Of a DNA stretch of 64,000 bases, positions 23,453-35,139 are shown in pieces. Position numbers and translations under genes: made by a program. The notes under the pieces are model-generated. The model was not told where the DNA came from, searched no databases, and saw nothing but the letters and a program-made list of their open reading frames with translations. This DNA comes from Lytechinus pictus (lineage: Eukaryota > Echinodermata > Echinoidea > Temnopleuroida > Toxopneustidae): the NCBI RefSeq assembly GCF_037042905.1, contig NC_087246.1, positions 31,176,001 through 31,240,000 on the forward strand. The letters run 5' to 3'. Each line of letters begins with the position of its first letter. Within the stretch, counting starts at the first letter, position 1.

Positions 23453-23765
23453 TATATCATTGTTTTTATAAAGGGTCCAAACTCAAAAACTAAAAAAAAC
23501 TACCGGTACTTCCTTTCTGACATTTTGAATTCAACTGTCAAATGTTTATAATCTCACAAAACTTCAGTATTCAATGGTCTCACCACACTATCATATTTTT
23601 TTTTTTTAATTCAGGGTACTTTACAATTTCCATGGACACAATCGATAGTTAAACTGAAATACATTTATCTCAAACTTGGATGTTTCTGTCCACCGAAGTC
23701 CTCCTGGGACGGTTTGAGAAAATCGATATCTATTCATATGACAAATATTGCAGCAAAATCAGTCA

Positions 23766-25908
23766 TCAAGGTACGACTGTTCCATCATATGTCAACGCAA
23801 TGTCCAAGAGTTCTTGACCAAGTGCTTCATCTCTCCCACCAGGCAAGAAATCTGTCGCAAGCTCACGTAGGGTCACAGCGATGCGTCGAGCTAGAATGGC
23901 TTCTCGTGGTATTGCGTGTTTCCACTTATATCTAGCGTCGTCACTCAGTATTATCAAGCTTTTCCTTGGCATTGGTATCAACAGTTCGTGCACTAGCCAT
24001 TCCTCTTGTTGACTTCCAACATTATGTTTGTCATGCCGATTATGGCAATTTGTTCCAGAATCACCGGGTGCTCCATGACAAGAAGTATCAGTTTCGTATT
24101 TCAGCAATAGGGAAGTGTCCGAGAGAAGATTGATGGTGACGAGTCGGTTCCCCCAGAGCCAGAAATCGTCAAAGTGAAGATCAATGGCCGACCCTCTATC
24201 GGGCGTGTACTCTAGGTGGCACTGCTCAACGGGAAGAAAGTCTCCAAGCTCTGGGAGACGGTTCATGCGAGACACCAGCGGTTTGCTGAAAGTTGGTAGA
24301 CCAGTGAAGCCACCTTGCTTGACTTTTCTACGCTTGAAGTTTGGTTTAGGGCCGTAGTCCTGTTGATTGTAAACAAGAGGAAATACAATAAATAAAGTAG
24401 TAATCTAATTTCAAAGAAAACGAAATTACAGTTTCACGCTATGAATATAAGAATGCTGGAAATGATAATTAACTTTGATACCAGTTGCAGTTAATTATAT
24501 TTATATACCTCTGTGCTTAAGTATCAGGCTTAGCCAAAAGAAATGCTATTTAGAAGTGGGGGGATTCTACTTTATGCAATTTCTGAAAATCAAAAACTGA
24601 TTTGCACTCAGACTGTAATGTCTGTTGCATTTGATACCCAGGACATAATTCACACAATTTATTTTACAGAAAAAGCTTGTGAATTACAGGCCTACATAAA
24701 TGTGAAACCTCTGAAAGCTACAATGTATACCCTATAACAAAGAATCATTGAATAAACACTAAACCTCGATAAAACTTCAATACAAGTTGAAATATAAAAA
24801 AAATGGGAATCGCATTTTCACTTATCATCTGGAAGGACTTACTTGTTTTAATCTTCCTGACTGAGATGCTTTCCATGGACTCCTTTCAATCCTGTGCACC
24901 GTCTCCACTTCCTCTTGGTCTGTTATAAAGTCTGGTATTACTTGTATCCCAGGCAAGACAAAACCCTGTGTAGCATGGTGATCAGGGCATCCTATATCTG
25001 ATTGCGTACTCTTATCTCTCATCACCTCAGAATGTGGAGGAGGTTGGATTTTTCCACACAAGTAACAGTATCTCCAGAGTTCCTATTATACAGTGGATAT
25101 TAACCAGGAAGGCTGATATTTTCTATTCCCCGCAAGATTAAGGTCAGGCTAATTGATCAATAAATTCCTACATCTTTCTTTTCTATCATTCATGAGAAAC
25201 ACAAAAAAGTAAATTTTCCCCCAATCAAAACAGTGTCAGTTTTCAATGTTAAACATGTTAAGTGAAAGTTGATGTATGTCAATGGATACATTATAAAACA
25301 ATTTATGTGTAAAAGTCAAATAATCCATCAAGTCATGCACAAGCTGGTCACCATTGATTGACCAATAGAGTAGACCCAATTGGAATGGCCAAGCACTGTT
25401 CTTATTGCCGATCACAGTAAACGAAAATTTCCATTAAAAAATCTTTGTACAAAGCCCATGATAACACAGTTGCAGCTCATGAGGTGGGCATGATTTAAAA
25501 CTTTTTCAAAATTTGAAAGAACATGGGGCAAAGAGCAAATTTCAAAATAGAGGGGGTGCAGATGAGAGTGAGCTACAAAATATGTATGTCAGAAGGGTGA
25601 TTATATTTCTCAAAATATATATAGAGGGGGGGCATGCATCATGATCCCTTATGCTCCCGTTGGGATCCGCCTCAATTTGTTAATCTCTACTGCTAGATTT
25701 AATGGGATATTTTCCAATTTCCATATCTTTTTTTTATGAGGATTATTATTACTCTGAATGATCTAGGGGTAAGTTTTTACATAATCCCTACCTGCAAATG
25801 TTCCCTGCCTGTTGGTACATGCTTCACTTGGATATCTTTGGCCTCACAGACGAGGCAGGAGCGGATTCCTGTACATCCACATGGCCTTGGATAATGGAGT
25901 TCTTCCAT
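23766..25908 (-). CDS. ALKBH4: ALKBH4, Fe(II)/2-oxoglutarate-dependent dioxygenase, complete, three exons, 316 aa
   Basis: AlkB homologue 4, reported to demethylate mono-methyl-lysine on actin and N6-methyladenine in DNA. Exons read on the minus strand: 25908-25792 (39 codons), 25082-24843 (80 codons), 24359-23766 (197 codons plus TGA). All junctions are phase 0 with GT-AG ends. The N-terminus has a Cys-rich motif PCGCTGIRSCLVCE (human CGCKGIRTCLICE) and exon 2 adds RYCYLC. The exon 2/3 junction spells SQSGRLKQ-DYGPKPNF, as in human SQSGRRKQDYGPKVNF. The iron ligands are visible: His181 and Asp183 in IDLHFDD, and His267 in WKHAI. RGSAID and ARRIAVTLREL fit the 2-oxoglutarate-binding part. The length is close to human (302 aa). 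The start is chosen because it gives the conserved N-terminus; I see no other suitable ATG. Confidence 0.95.
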
Positions 25909-26609
25909 TCAAGGGAAACGCTGCTGAACTCTGCAAATTTGAACTGAGCTAAAGTGATTTTCGGCGTTCGCACCAACCTTGATAAAACAAAGAGACACAC
26001 AAGAGGGACAGGCGAGTTAGTCAGTGGTGAGTGGCATACAAAACACATGGGCTAGCATAACATACATATAAGTTACATTCATGTTAACCTCAGGTCATGG
26101 ATACTGGTTCTCACTTCTGCTTAGCTAATTTTATTAGCACATGTTATAAACTGCAGGATGTAAATTACATTATGAATCTAATTCCTTGATTCCTTTGAAT
26201 TGAATCAAAATCAAAACTGATATAAATAAAAGCAGAAGTCTAAGATCACATTGGCGGATGGATACTTGCAGTCTGCAACTACCCTATCATTGAGTTTATA
26301 CAACATACAAACAACACACATTCAAAGTCTCACTTAAATTGTAACATAAACACACTTAGAACTTTAATTCAACTCATCTATGATCCATTTCTCATTAATA
26401 TTCTAAATCTACTTCTATCTACTCTCTAGCCTGGCGATTATTTTTTTCATTCACCAGAGCACTTAACAAAAAAGTGTTTTTGTGAGGCCTTCTACTGATG
26501 GAAAGTATTTTTAAAAATGTAGCCCACAAACAAAACTTTGCTTTTAATTCTAAAAGAAAAAGATCAAATGAGAAGAACAAAACTTTTTTATTTTTTTGTC
26601 CCATTTTTT

Positions 26610-26985
26610 TTTTTAAATGGGAACCAGCATGTACAATTCTAGAGAATTTTCCATAGCTAGTTCCCATTTTGAAGAGTAGATAAAGACAGATTAATAATGA
26701 TATTTATTTCATCAGTGATGATTCTGACAAAATAAATTTGTCTAGTAAACAGTCTTTTATTGTGAAAATGGGAACCAGCATGTACAGTTATAGAGAATTT
26801 TCCATAGCTGGTACCCATTTTGAAGAGTAGATGAAGACAGATTACTAATGTGATGTATTTCGTCAGTGATGATTCTAACAAATAATTAGTAAACTGTCTT
26901 TATCTACTTGTGAAAATGAGAACCAGCTATGGAAAATTTTCCAGGATTGTACAAGCTGGTTCCCATTTTCACAAGTAGATCCAAG
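26610..26985. repeat. Three hairpin units built on AAATGGGAACCAGC
   Basis: Two direct copies about 150 bp apart (26617 and 26767) each contain a short hairpin between GGGAACCAGC and GCTAGTTCCC / GCTGGTACCC, with a shared GAAGAGTAGAT...GACAGATTA spacer. A third hairpin at 26915-26970 closes with TTCCCATTTTCACAAGTAGA. Located 0.7-1.1 kb upstream of the ALKBH4 start. Confidence 0.8.
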
Positions 26986-27510
26986 AGTTTATTAAAATGA
27001 TTCATCCTCATTACATTATACATCTTGTTTGTGAATCAATTTTGTAATAATTTTTTTTTCGACTTTGTGAAAGTGGCAGTGGTCTTGAAGAGCAGGGAAA
27101 TGCGGGGTAGATATACCTAGATCAGATGGATTAATTACAAGATTATAATTCTACATTTGACATGTTTGACTAATTAAACCCTTTCGCAGAATCGTCGATG
27201 ACGATGTCTGTCATCTGAAAACTTGTCTACCCATGGAAATCTGAGCCCTATATATATTGCGCGAGGAAAGAGGGAACCAGTTCAAGTCAGAGCTTCGCAT
27301 CGTAAACAAAGGCAAGCATTTCGCATCAATTCTTTTGAAATTTGCTGACTGAATGAAAGACGTGAATGACGTGACCGAGGGCGAGGATAACACATCACGG
27401 TGAAAGGAGGTACAAAATTGATTTGGTGACCAGTTCCTAAAAGCATGGAATGGCCATGATTATTAATTGAGGACATGATTATATAATAATCTTTTAGATC
27501 TATGGCAGTG

Positions 27511-28388
27511 TATCCTATTGCCGGACACCTTTATTTCAGTGCTTTAAAAATGACAACTAGAGGAAATACAATCAAGAAAAAATCGCACTTGCTATTCCAA
27601 ATATTATGAAAATAATTAATATGATAAAATTATTTTATATTTACTAACCACTTTTTTTGCATCACACTTGCCGCATACCCCTCCACGAAAAACAATTATT
27701 TTCGTGCGCGACAAATTACATCATGATTCCGGACGCGCGCCGGACGGGTAAAGATATCCTTGATTATAATGATGTAAGAACAAATTTCTGTGATTTTTTT
27801 CTTCTTATATCATATCATGAATAAATTCTAACTTTTTGTTTGCTTTTTTTTATATCGAATCTGAGCAGATCTTGGTAATATTAAATTCGTGTTTGATAAC
27901 TTAATTTATTTTTTGGTTAGCTGCATGTTTCATGGCACTTTCCAGTGCTCGTTCGTATCGTGACGCTCATTAAGTTCTATCGATGCGCTGCCGACGGCTC
28001 TACTCACGGTAAACCTCGCACACGGTACCTGGCTTGAGAAGTTGAGAACTAGCCGTCGACGATCACCCACAATACACCTCACCTCATCATTCGATCGAAG
28101 GAGCCGACGAGATTGAAATTCGGCAAATCAGGCCCATATTTCCGTTAGAAAATATATAAATTGTTAATGCAAAACTATGTTATATGATATTTTAAGCATT
28201 TTCTGTCATTTTAGAGATAAATGAGGTAAAAGTTTGATTTTTTCGCCTTGTTTTTGTAATCTTGTTCTATGTAATTGTAATGATCTGTGAAAATGAATTG
28301 CGGAAGTCTTAGTTACGGTACGAAATTGTTTTCGAACGCATTTATATGCGCGTCCGGAATCACAATAGTGTCCGGTAATACGTGACTA
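27511..28388. mobile_element. Foldback with CCGGACAC / GTGTCCGG ends
   Basis: ATTGCCGGACAC (27517) and GTGTCCGGTAAT (28368), with an inner pair GATTCCGGACGCGCG (27723) and GCGCGTCCGGAATC (about 28347). Arms are imperfect; no ORF. Confidence 0.6.
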
Positions 28389-29140
28389 TACATTGGAATT
28401 ATGCGAGGTTCGTGTCATTATTGGATATGTTGACAAGATTGAGCACAAACAAATGACACAAATTTCAATAGGTGGGACACGGAGCAATCTATAATTGGCC
28501 CAAGCCCAATTAGGCCTACATTTAGAACAAAAATATACAAGCATATCTGTTCTACAGTAATCACTTAAATTACCAATAAGAACTACTTTAATAATTTCTA
28601 TGACTTTACAGTATTCAAGTGTAAAACTTACCAGAAATTGGTATTATGACAGTGATTCAGTGAATACCTGAACGGTAGGCAGGCACTGAAAATGTTGAAC
28701 ATAGACGCCTATTATAATTATTTCATCTGATACGGTACCGTACCGTACGTGCGTGATCCTGCTACCAAATCTATTATCAGTTCTGGAATGAGGACTTGAT
28801 TTTCATTTAAATTTAATACTTTGTTTCTTTAATAAGCTTGCAATAAAACCAAATTTTTTATATTTAAGTTGCAATAAACCAACTTTCTTTTCATCATTGT
28901 ATTCTTATACTCAATCTTTTTTTTTCATCAAAAAGAAATTCTTATTTTGCTGGGCTTATATTTGTTACATTATAATTTTTACATCTAGATTTAATACTTT
29001 ATATTCATATTATTTTTCATAACTTTATAGACATAATGATATTTGTTTTTTCTTCTCCCAAAAACGAATCTATACAGAAGCTGATTATGATGTGCCCATT
29101 TTGGAGTTTTTATTAGTTTTACACAAAACTGTATAAACTA

Positions 29141-29938
29141 TACAGGGTGTTTCTAAAAAGGTAAGAGAAGTTCGAAGATCAGCTGTATCAAGAATACATG
29201 ATTTATTCTTGTGATTTTTATTCTACATAATTGAGAAACTCATCAACTTTAATTTGACACCATACGTGTCATGGGCCACAGAGTTATGGTCCATCGAAGG
29301 CGAAGGGTACAAAACCTACTTTGGTTTTATATGCACTATAAATCCACTTTGTTTTAAGGTTTTGGTTTCATCGGAGTTTTTCCCTGGGAATTTCAGTGAA
29401 ACGAGAGTGAATGTTACGTAATTGGTGTCTAGCTGCAATTTTGGTTGAGCACGTACATCAAATGGTGACTTGGTGGGCCATATGCTTAGCATTAAATAGA
29501 TACATGTATTCTTAAGTTCGTCACAATAATCCCGTAATGGTTAAAGAGCAATGCAAGACAATCACGGGTCGACGGGCCGGGGAGGGGGGTATTTTGAAAA
29601 CATTGGAGGTGTTGGGCGAAAAAGTTAGGGGTGGGATTAAAGCTATAGACAGTTCATGTGTAAATGCCGATCACTTACAAAAAGTTAACGAAGGGAATAG
29701 CATTTTATGAAATTTGAAGGGAAAATCTCTGATGAAACCAAAACTTTACAACTTGGAAAAGGTAGGTTTTGTACCCGTCACCTTCGAAGGACCATAACTC
29801 TGTGACCGTGACAACTGTGACACATGTAAAATGTCAAATTAAGTTGATGACTACTCAGTTATGTAGAATAGAAATTACAAGAATAACATGTGTATTTTTT
29901 TAATTATTTTTTTTATAGACACTCTGTAAAATGGTGCA
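29141..29938. mobile_element. Foldback element, arms about 190 bp
   Basis: The left arm from TACAGGGTGTTTCTA through CAGAGTTATGGTCC and GGGTACAAAACCTAC faces a right arm with GTAGGTTTTGTACCC, GGACCATAACTCTG and GACACTCTGTA. Noncoding core. Confidence 0.8.
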
Positions 29939-30634
29939 TTTCATATGGCTTCATAATATTAAGATAAACACAATTATTAAGCTTTTTTTTTTCAAATATC
30001 GTTATTTCAGGCCCCCTCATCCTGGCTCATTTCGCGTCTCCCTATCCCCTTCACTCTTTCTCTCACTCCCTCGCCATGCATTGTACTGTATTATATGACG
30101 TGAAAAAACCACAATTCAGAACGAACATAACAGTCTATAATGATATTTTTTAAAGTCAATTGGTCTGTTTATTTCTAACAGTACTGCCCATTCTCCTCCC
30201 CTCCCCTACTTTAATCCCCCTTTCCCTAACATTGTTTTAAAAAGTCAACTGTCTTCTATCTGTCCATCAGGTATATAGGACCTTCTTTCTACCTCCATGG
30301 ATAATGCCATGCATAGTGCATATAAGAGTAAATCTATCATTCCATCACGAACGTGCATATTATTTTATTCCTTATTATACAATCCCTCGGAAGACCAGTC
30401 ACTTTGGCTGTAGAGAGTCTATCCATTCCATATTTCCAAAATGAATAAATAAAATGTTAAACAAAAATAAAAAGAAGAGCTTTCAAAATTAGAAAAGTAT
30501 ATGATATGACGACTCGAATGTCACAGATTAAGACGTAGACTATATTTGGGACTCCCACGCTATGCAGCGTTTCATGAAACATCCGACAAAGTCTGTTTTA
30601 TCCGTCAGTTCTGTTAACTGAAAAAATGATGAAA

Positions 30635-30850
30635 AGATTTAAGTCTGTGAAGGTAAAATGCTATTTCCGAGCGACATATATGCTCCCTTTGTGACCCCCC
30701 TCCCCCATGCGACATTTCCTTGGCCTGCACAAAGTTCAATACGACATCTCACCTGATTAAAGTCAGGAAACGTATAAAATGATATTTCCGAGCGACAATT
30801 ATGCTCCCTTTTCGCCCCCCCCCCCCGCATGCGATATTTCCTTGGCCTGA
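30635..30850. repeat. Two direct repeats, about 110 bp
   Basis: ATTTCCGAGCGACATATATGC to TTTCCTTGGCCTG recurs as ATTTCCGAGCGACAATTATG to TTTCCTTGGCCTG, each with a C-tract in the middle. Confidence 0.8.
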
Positions 30851-31108
30851 TGTTTTCCCAGCCATCATTGATTAATTAACAAATCTATAAAAAGAATTCA
30901 AGTAATAATCAATTTATCTTTAGTGTGTGATTTTAGGATTGAATGTTAAGATAATTCCAGTTCCGTTTTGATTAATCTCTCATTTTCACCAAATGCATTT
31001 TCCAGGGCACACATCTAAGGAGTTGAATCAATATAGAAGCGATCTGAATCGATATACGACATTCGTCTCTCAACAGAGTGTACACGGTGATAAAGAAGAT
31101 CATGACAG

Positions 31109-33001
31109 CTACATCCCTATTTTTTTCTCAAGTGCCAGTCGCCCCTGCAAACTTTGAACTTTGTACAACACATCGTTCAAGGAACGCGGACGAAGCATGG
31201 GTGCTTTCTGGGAACAATAATTCCCCATAGATATCAAGTCCTGAGAGCGAGCGGCTCTGCCAATGATCACCAGCAGGACTCCTACAGAATAGATGTCACT
31301 GGCCAGGGACAAAGCTGCCCCGTCGTCGACGACCTCGGGTGCGAGATAAAAGTTTACATTAAGCTTCTTATGGTTCTCCATAATTGATTCATTGATGGTT
31401 ATGCGTGGTGGAAAAGCGATGGTACTAACGAGACCAAGGTCTATGATAAACCCTTGCCAATGGTTATTTCTGAACTCAAGAAGAACATTGTCAGCTTTGA
31501 TATCGTTGTGAAGTAATCTGTTGGAGTGCATGAACGCTATGCCCTCCAGGACATCAACGGCAATACCTAATAAGCTGAGACGAGACAGAAAAGGACTTGG
31601 GCTACTCTTCATTATGTTCAGCAAAGGGAAAACATTCCCTGTCTTTTTGTCGCCGATGAATTCCTGAACAATGCACATGTCACCATCGAGCATCAGGGTA
31701 CCGTACAACTTCGGGAAGTGCCGGCTTCTGGATAGGAATTCTGAGGCTACAGCTTCCTTTGTGAACTGACCAAGGTTTGACCGTCTCTGAGACTCAATCT
31801 TATCTGGAGAAAAGAAAGGCGGGATGACAGACATCTTGATGACAACGGTGTCCGAGCTGGTGGTATGTCGGGCAAGCAGCACACGTCCAAAGGCTCCCCG
31901 TCCAATCTCTTTGAACTTAAAATCGTTGTCGATGACAGATGTGGCATGAAAGGTGATGACATCGTTCATGTTCAGCTCTGAACATGGAAAAGATCCAAGT
32001 GTGGCGATTACGGCTACATCGGCTGTGTTTTTTATATTGATGAACGGGCCTTGCACATTCCTGAGATAAGTTTTAAAGCTGGAAAATATCAGACCAACAT
32101 GATCATGAATTAATTTTACAAAGAAATCTTCTGGAATTTACATATATATATTGACTGTTTGATTTTTATTATTCAAGAGAAACTAATTTATAATCCATGT
32201 AAGGAATAATAAGGATACATTTCAAAATCATCTCTTGGATCCAATGACTTGAAATAAGTCTTAACTTACCATAGATACAGGTAATAATATTTACTGTGAT
32301 ATCTTTGAATAAATCCATTTTGACTAAAACCAGACGAGACTCGAAGACATTGGGACAGGATACTCGAATTGTCCTGACATTTATGGATTTAACCTCAATT
32401 CATAATTATACTATCATCACCGATGAACCAGGATCGGTTTAAAGATCTATGGGGCGTTGCAAGAAACTTGCGATCAATTGCAAGTCTATTTTTAGTCTCT
32501 AAATCAATCATATGTCGTGCAATTAATTGCAAATTTGCGATTGATTGTTAACTCTGCTCTATGAAACAACGAATGTAATCTGATTTGCTATAGTTAAAAG
32601 TGATCAACCAATTGTAAAATTGCAACAGAATATTTGCGATTGATTGCAAATATTTTCTTGCAACACCCCCCCCCCCCCCCCAGTGAAAAATGTTGCATGG
32701 CGCAAATTTGTATTGAACGTATACCTTTCTTTGAAAAAAAAAATGATTTCAATCAAAATGAAGAAGTTTAAGATCGTTATTTGACTTACATTTCGAGAAG
32801 ATCGCGAAGTGCCTGGTTCTGTTCTTTAAGGGTTTGGTAATCGTATTCAAGAGCATTCAGTAGATCTCGAGAAGAATCATATTCTTTTTGTGATATACCC
32901 TCTACATCCAGGTGAATAGGTATTTCCCCGAGGTCTTTCGGATGTTCAACTGTTCTGGATTTTTCTCCCTGTATGCGTATAAAGGGAAATGCCATTTTCA
33001 T
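31109..33001 (-). CDS. Divergent protein kinase, two coding exons, 393 aa, subfamily not recognised
   Basis: Exon 1 (33001-32790) starts at ATG in MKMAFPF, with an in-frame TGA about 20 codons upstream. It encodes a probable coiled coil (ALEYDYQTLKEQNQALRDLL). Exon 2 (32078-31109) joins in frame (codon split AT|C) and ends with TAG; the total is 1,182 nt. The kinase domain shows a glycine loop GRGAFGRV (residues 130-137), VVIK with the ATP-site Lys (152), catalytic HNDIKADN (from 261), DLG instead of DFG (284-286), and APE (317-319) followed by SDIYSVGVLL. All key catalytic residues except the HRD arginine are present, so it may be an active non-RD Ser/Thr kinase. The domain lies in one exon and stops soon after the C-lobe, suggesting a retro-derived or lineage-expanded kinase. 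An internal acceptor at the next AG would remove six residues. I cannot assign an orthologue. Confidence 0.75.
32451..32680. mobile_element. Foldback element inside the kinase intron
   Basis: GGGGCGTTGCAAGAAACTTG and TTTTCTTGCAACACCCCC are mirror ends; inner GCGATCAATTGCAA pairs with TTGCGATTGATTGC. About 230 bp, between the two coding exons of the kinase. Confidence 0.75.
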
Positions 33002-33466
33002 TTCCACGCCATATAATATCCACTCAAATAATATTGAAACGTGTTTGAAAGATACCAATGTACTTTGTCAAGAAGCCCATAACCGAGGGGGGGGGGGGGG
33101 GGTGTTCGACCATATCCCCTAAAATGTTTAAAAGCATGAATAAATATGGGAGGAAAAGGAGAAGAAAAGGGAAGAGAAGAGAACGAACCCCCTTATTGAA
33201 AACCCTGGCCACGGGTCTGGTCAATATGGATGTATGATAGATGTATTTTTTAAAAAATAAAACAGATATTATTTAAAAGTTAAAAACACATTTCAAAACT
33301 AAGAATACAAAAGAAATATTTAAAAAAATTAATAGAATTTCATATTAATTTGCCTTTCGTTTATGTATCATGTAATATGTATTTTGTTTGGATATGGAAA
33401 CAAAATTATTCGAACTATATATACAGGTTCAAATGAAGAGAACCCTTTTATTATTTTTTTTTGTCT

Positions 33467-33469
<3 letters not shown>

Positions 33470-33505
<36 letters not shown>

Positions 33506-33684
33506 CAAGTGCACACCTAGTTACCAATAATGCATATAGCATTTCCATTTATTAATTTGAAAGCAGGATAAAAGAGCATTGTAGATTAAATGCCTTGCTC
33601 ACGGGCATAGGTGCCGCGGCCGGGGATCGAACCCCGGACTTTCCATGTATAGCCAGGCGCCTTAGACCACTCGGCCACGGCACC
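33470..33684 (-). mobile_element. SINE with tRNA-like head, conserved body and poly(A) tail
   Basis: Read on the minus strand, the element begins at 33684 with a tRNA-like head of 75 nt (33684-33610). Its A box is TGGCCGAGTGG and its B box is GGTTCGATCC. A body follows containing GTGAGCAAGGCATTTAATC, a type of sequence I recall from metazoan tRNA-derived SINEs, and then a run of about 30 A (the T-run at 33470-33499). The head does not fold as a functional tRNA: the anticodon stem does not pair and three extra bases separate the T arm from the acceptor. It lies upstream of the divergent kinase in the same orientation. Target-site duplications are not clear. Confidence 0.75.
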
Positions 33685-34861
33685 TCCACTTGATTGTATA
33701 TTTTAATCGATAGAATTTCTGAGATTAATTTGCTCCCTCTGGTATGGAATTCTGGGTCTGCCCCTGATAGAAGCATACAGTCGGAATACTTTTTAGCTAA
33801 ACTGACTGTTTTTGTTTTATTATCATATATCGATCCACGGCAATCATCAGGGGGATGGGGATCATGTCCCCTCCCTTTAATTCTAAATTTTGTACAGACA
33901 GTACAACAGCCTATTATGTGGGAGAGGTTCGCACCCCCCCCCCCCCCGGACGTCGACCCATAATCTTATATACGAAATCACCGCACATGGTATGATCATC
34001 ATGTCGGATTTTATACCTGTTGTGGAACAACTTTGTTATTCTTTCTCCATGGAATCCAGCGCCATTTGTCGAAAATCGGAAAACAGTTTGTTTCTGATTC
34101 TTTGACTGCACGACAGAGCTCCGCTTCCATGATCTGAAATGTGAAGGAATGATCAATGGAAGGATTTGGCAAATATTGATGAATCATTTGAATGAATGAA
34201 ACTGTAAAATTGAATGCGCGTATTGTGGGGGGGGGGGGCTTTCGGGGCCCGGGACCCTCGGGTAGGCGTAAAGTGGGGGGGGGGCACCAAAAAGAAGAAG
34301 AAAGTGAGGGAAAGAAGAAAAGAAAAATGGGGGAAAGAAAGAGAGAAGGAAAAAAAGAAGAGGGAGGGGGTGCGCCGAATTGATGTTTTACCTATATAGG
34401 GGCATCGAATTGTTTCAGATTCAGATTTTATTTCCAACAGAACATAAAGTATAATACAAATTATTTTCATACATTTATAAAAAACATTTACAATACGAAT
34501 CAATGTCATTTCGATTATATTCAATAACAAATGATAATTAAGTCACAGGTATTTTCATAATATGGTACATTTTGTAGGCAAATTATAATACAAAAATATA
34601 CATGTGGAAATGGGAGATTCACTCACTGGCATAGCTTGTATAATGTGAACCTCCCTATAAAACAAAGAGAAAGGAGAGAGAGAGGGGGGGGGGGGCAGAG
34701 GGGGAGAGAGAGGGGGGGCGCAACAGTTGCTATTTTCCTACGGATAATTGCTGGTAACAGTTAAGATAACACACACAACAAAACAAAATTAAATAAGAAT
34801 GAAAACAAGAACGGGAAGACAATGAGGAGAAATATAAACATGAGTAGGAACAAAAGCGACC

Positions 34862-35125
34862 GAAAGAATTGATATTCGACATAGGGGGCGCCGAATTGAA
34901 GTTCGACATAGGGGTGCCGAATTGATGTTCGACATAGGGGCGCCGAATTGATGTTCGACAATCGACATAGGGGCACCGAATTGATGTTCGACATAGGGGG
35001 GGGGGGGCGCCGAATTGATGTTTAACCTAGACGGGAGTCGAATTTATGTTCGACATAGGGGCACCAATTTGATGTTTGTCCCGGGGCGCCAAATAATCAT
35101 GTTCAACCTAGGGTGGGGCGCAAAA
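34862..35125. repeat. Minisatellite, unit GGGGCGCCGAATTGATGTTCGACATA
   Basis: About eight imperfect ~26-29-bp units with variable G-runs; isolated diverged copies also occur at 34370-34415. No coding or CRISPR features. Confidence 0.85.
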
Positions 35126-35139
35126 TTCATATTCAAGAT

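Larger units (their letters stand above)
19282..23765. other. Intergenic spacer, STYXL1 to ALKBH4 (convergent 3' ends)
   Basis: AT-rich noncoding sequence containing the two foldbacks listed separately. I see no conserved coding stretch; ORFs here are under 85 codons and unlike known proteins. Confidence 0.6.
25919..31108. other. Spacer between ALKBH4 and the divergent kinase
   Basis: No gene seen beyond the listed repeats. The stretch next to the ALKBH4 start should hold its promoter, but no clear motif is visible. Confidence 0.5.

Noticed and set aside
33610-33684. Functional tRNA gene (Leu/Ser-type)
   Set aside because: A and B boxes are intact, but the anticodon stem does not pair and the T arm and acceptor are offset by three bases; followed by SINE body and poly(A), so it is a SINE head.
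34862-35125. CRISPR-like array
   Set aside because: Units are contiguous minisatellite repeats with no unique spacers, in a eukaryotic genome.
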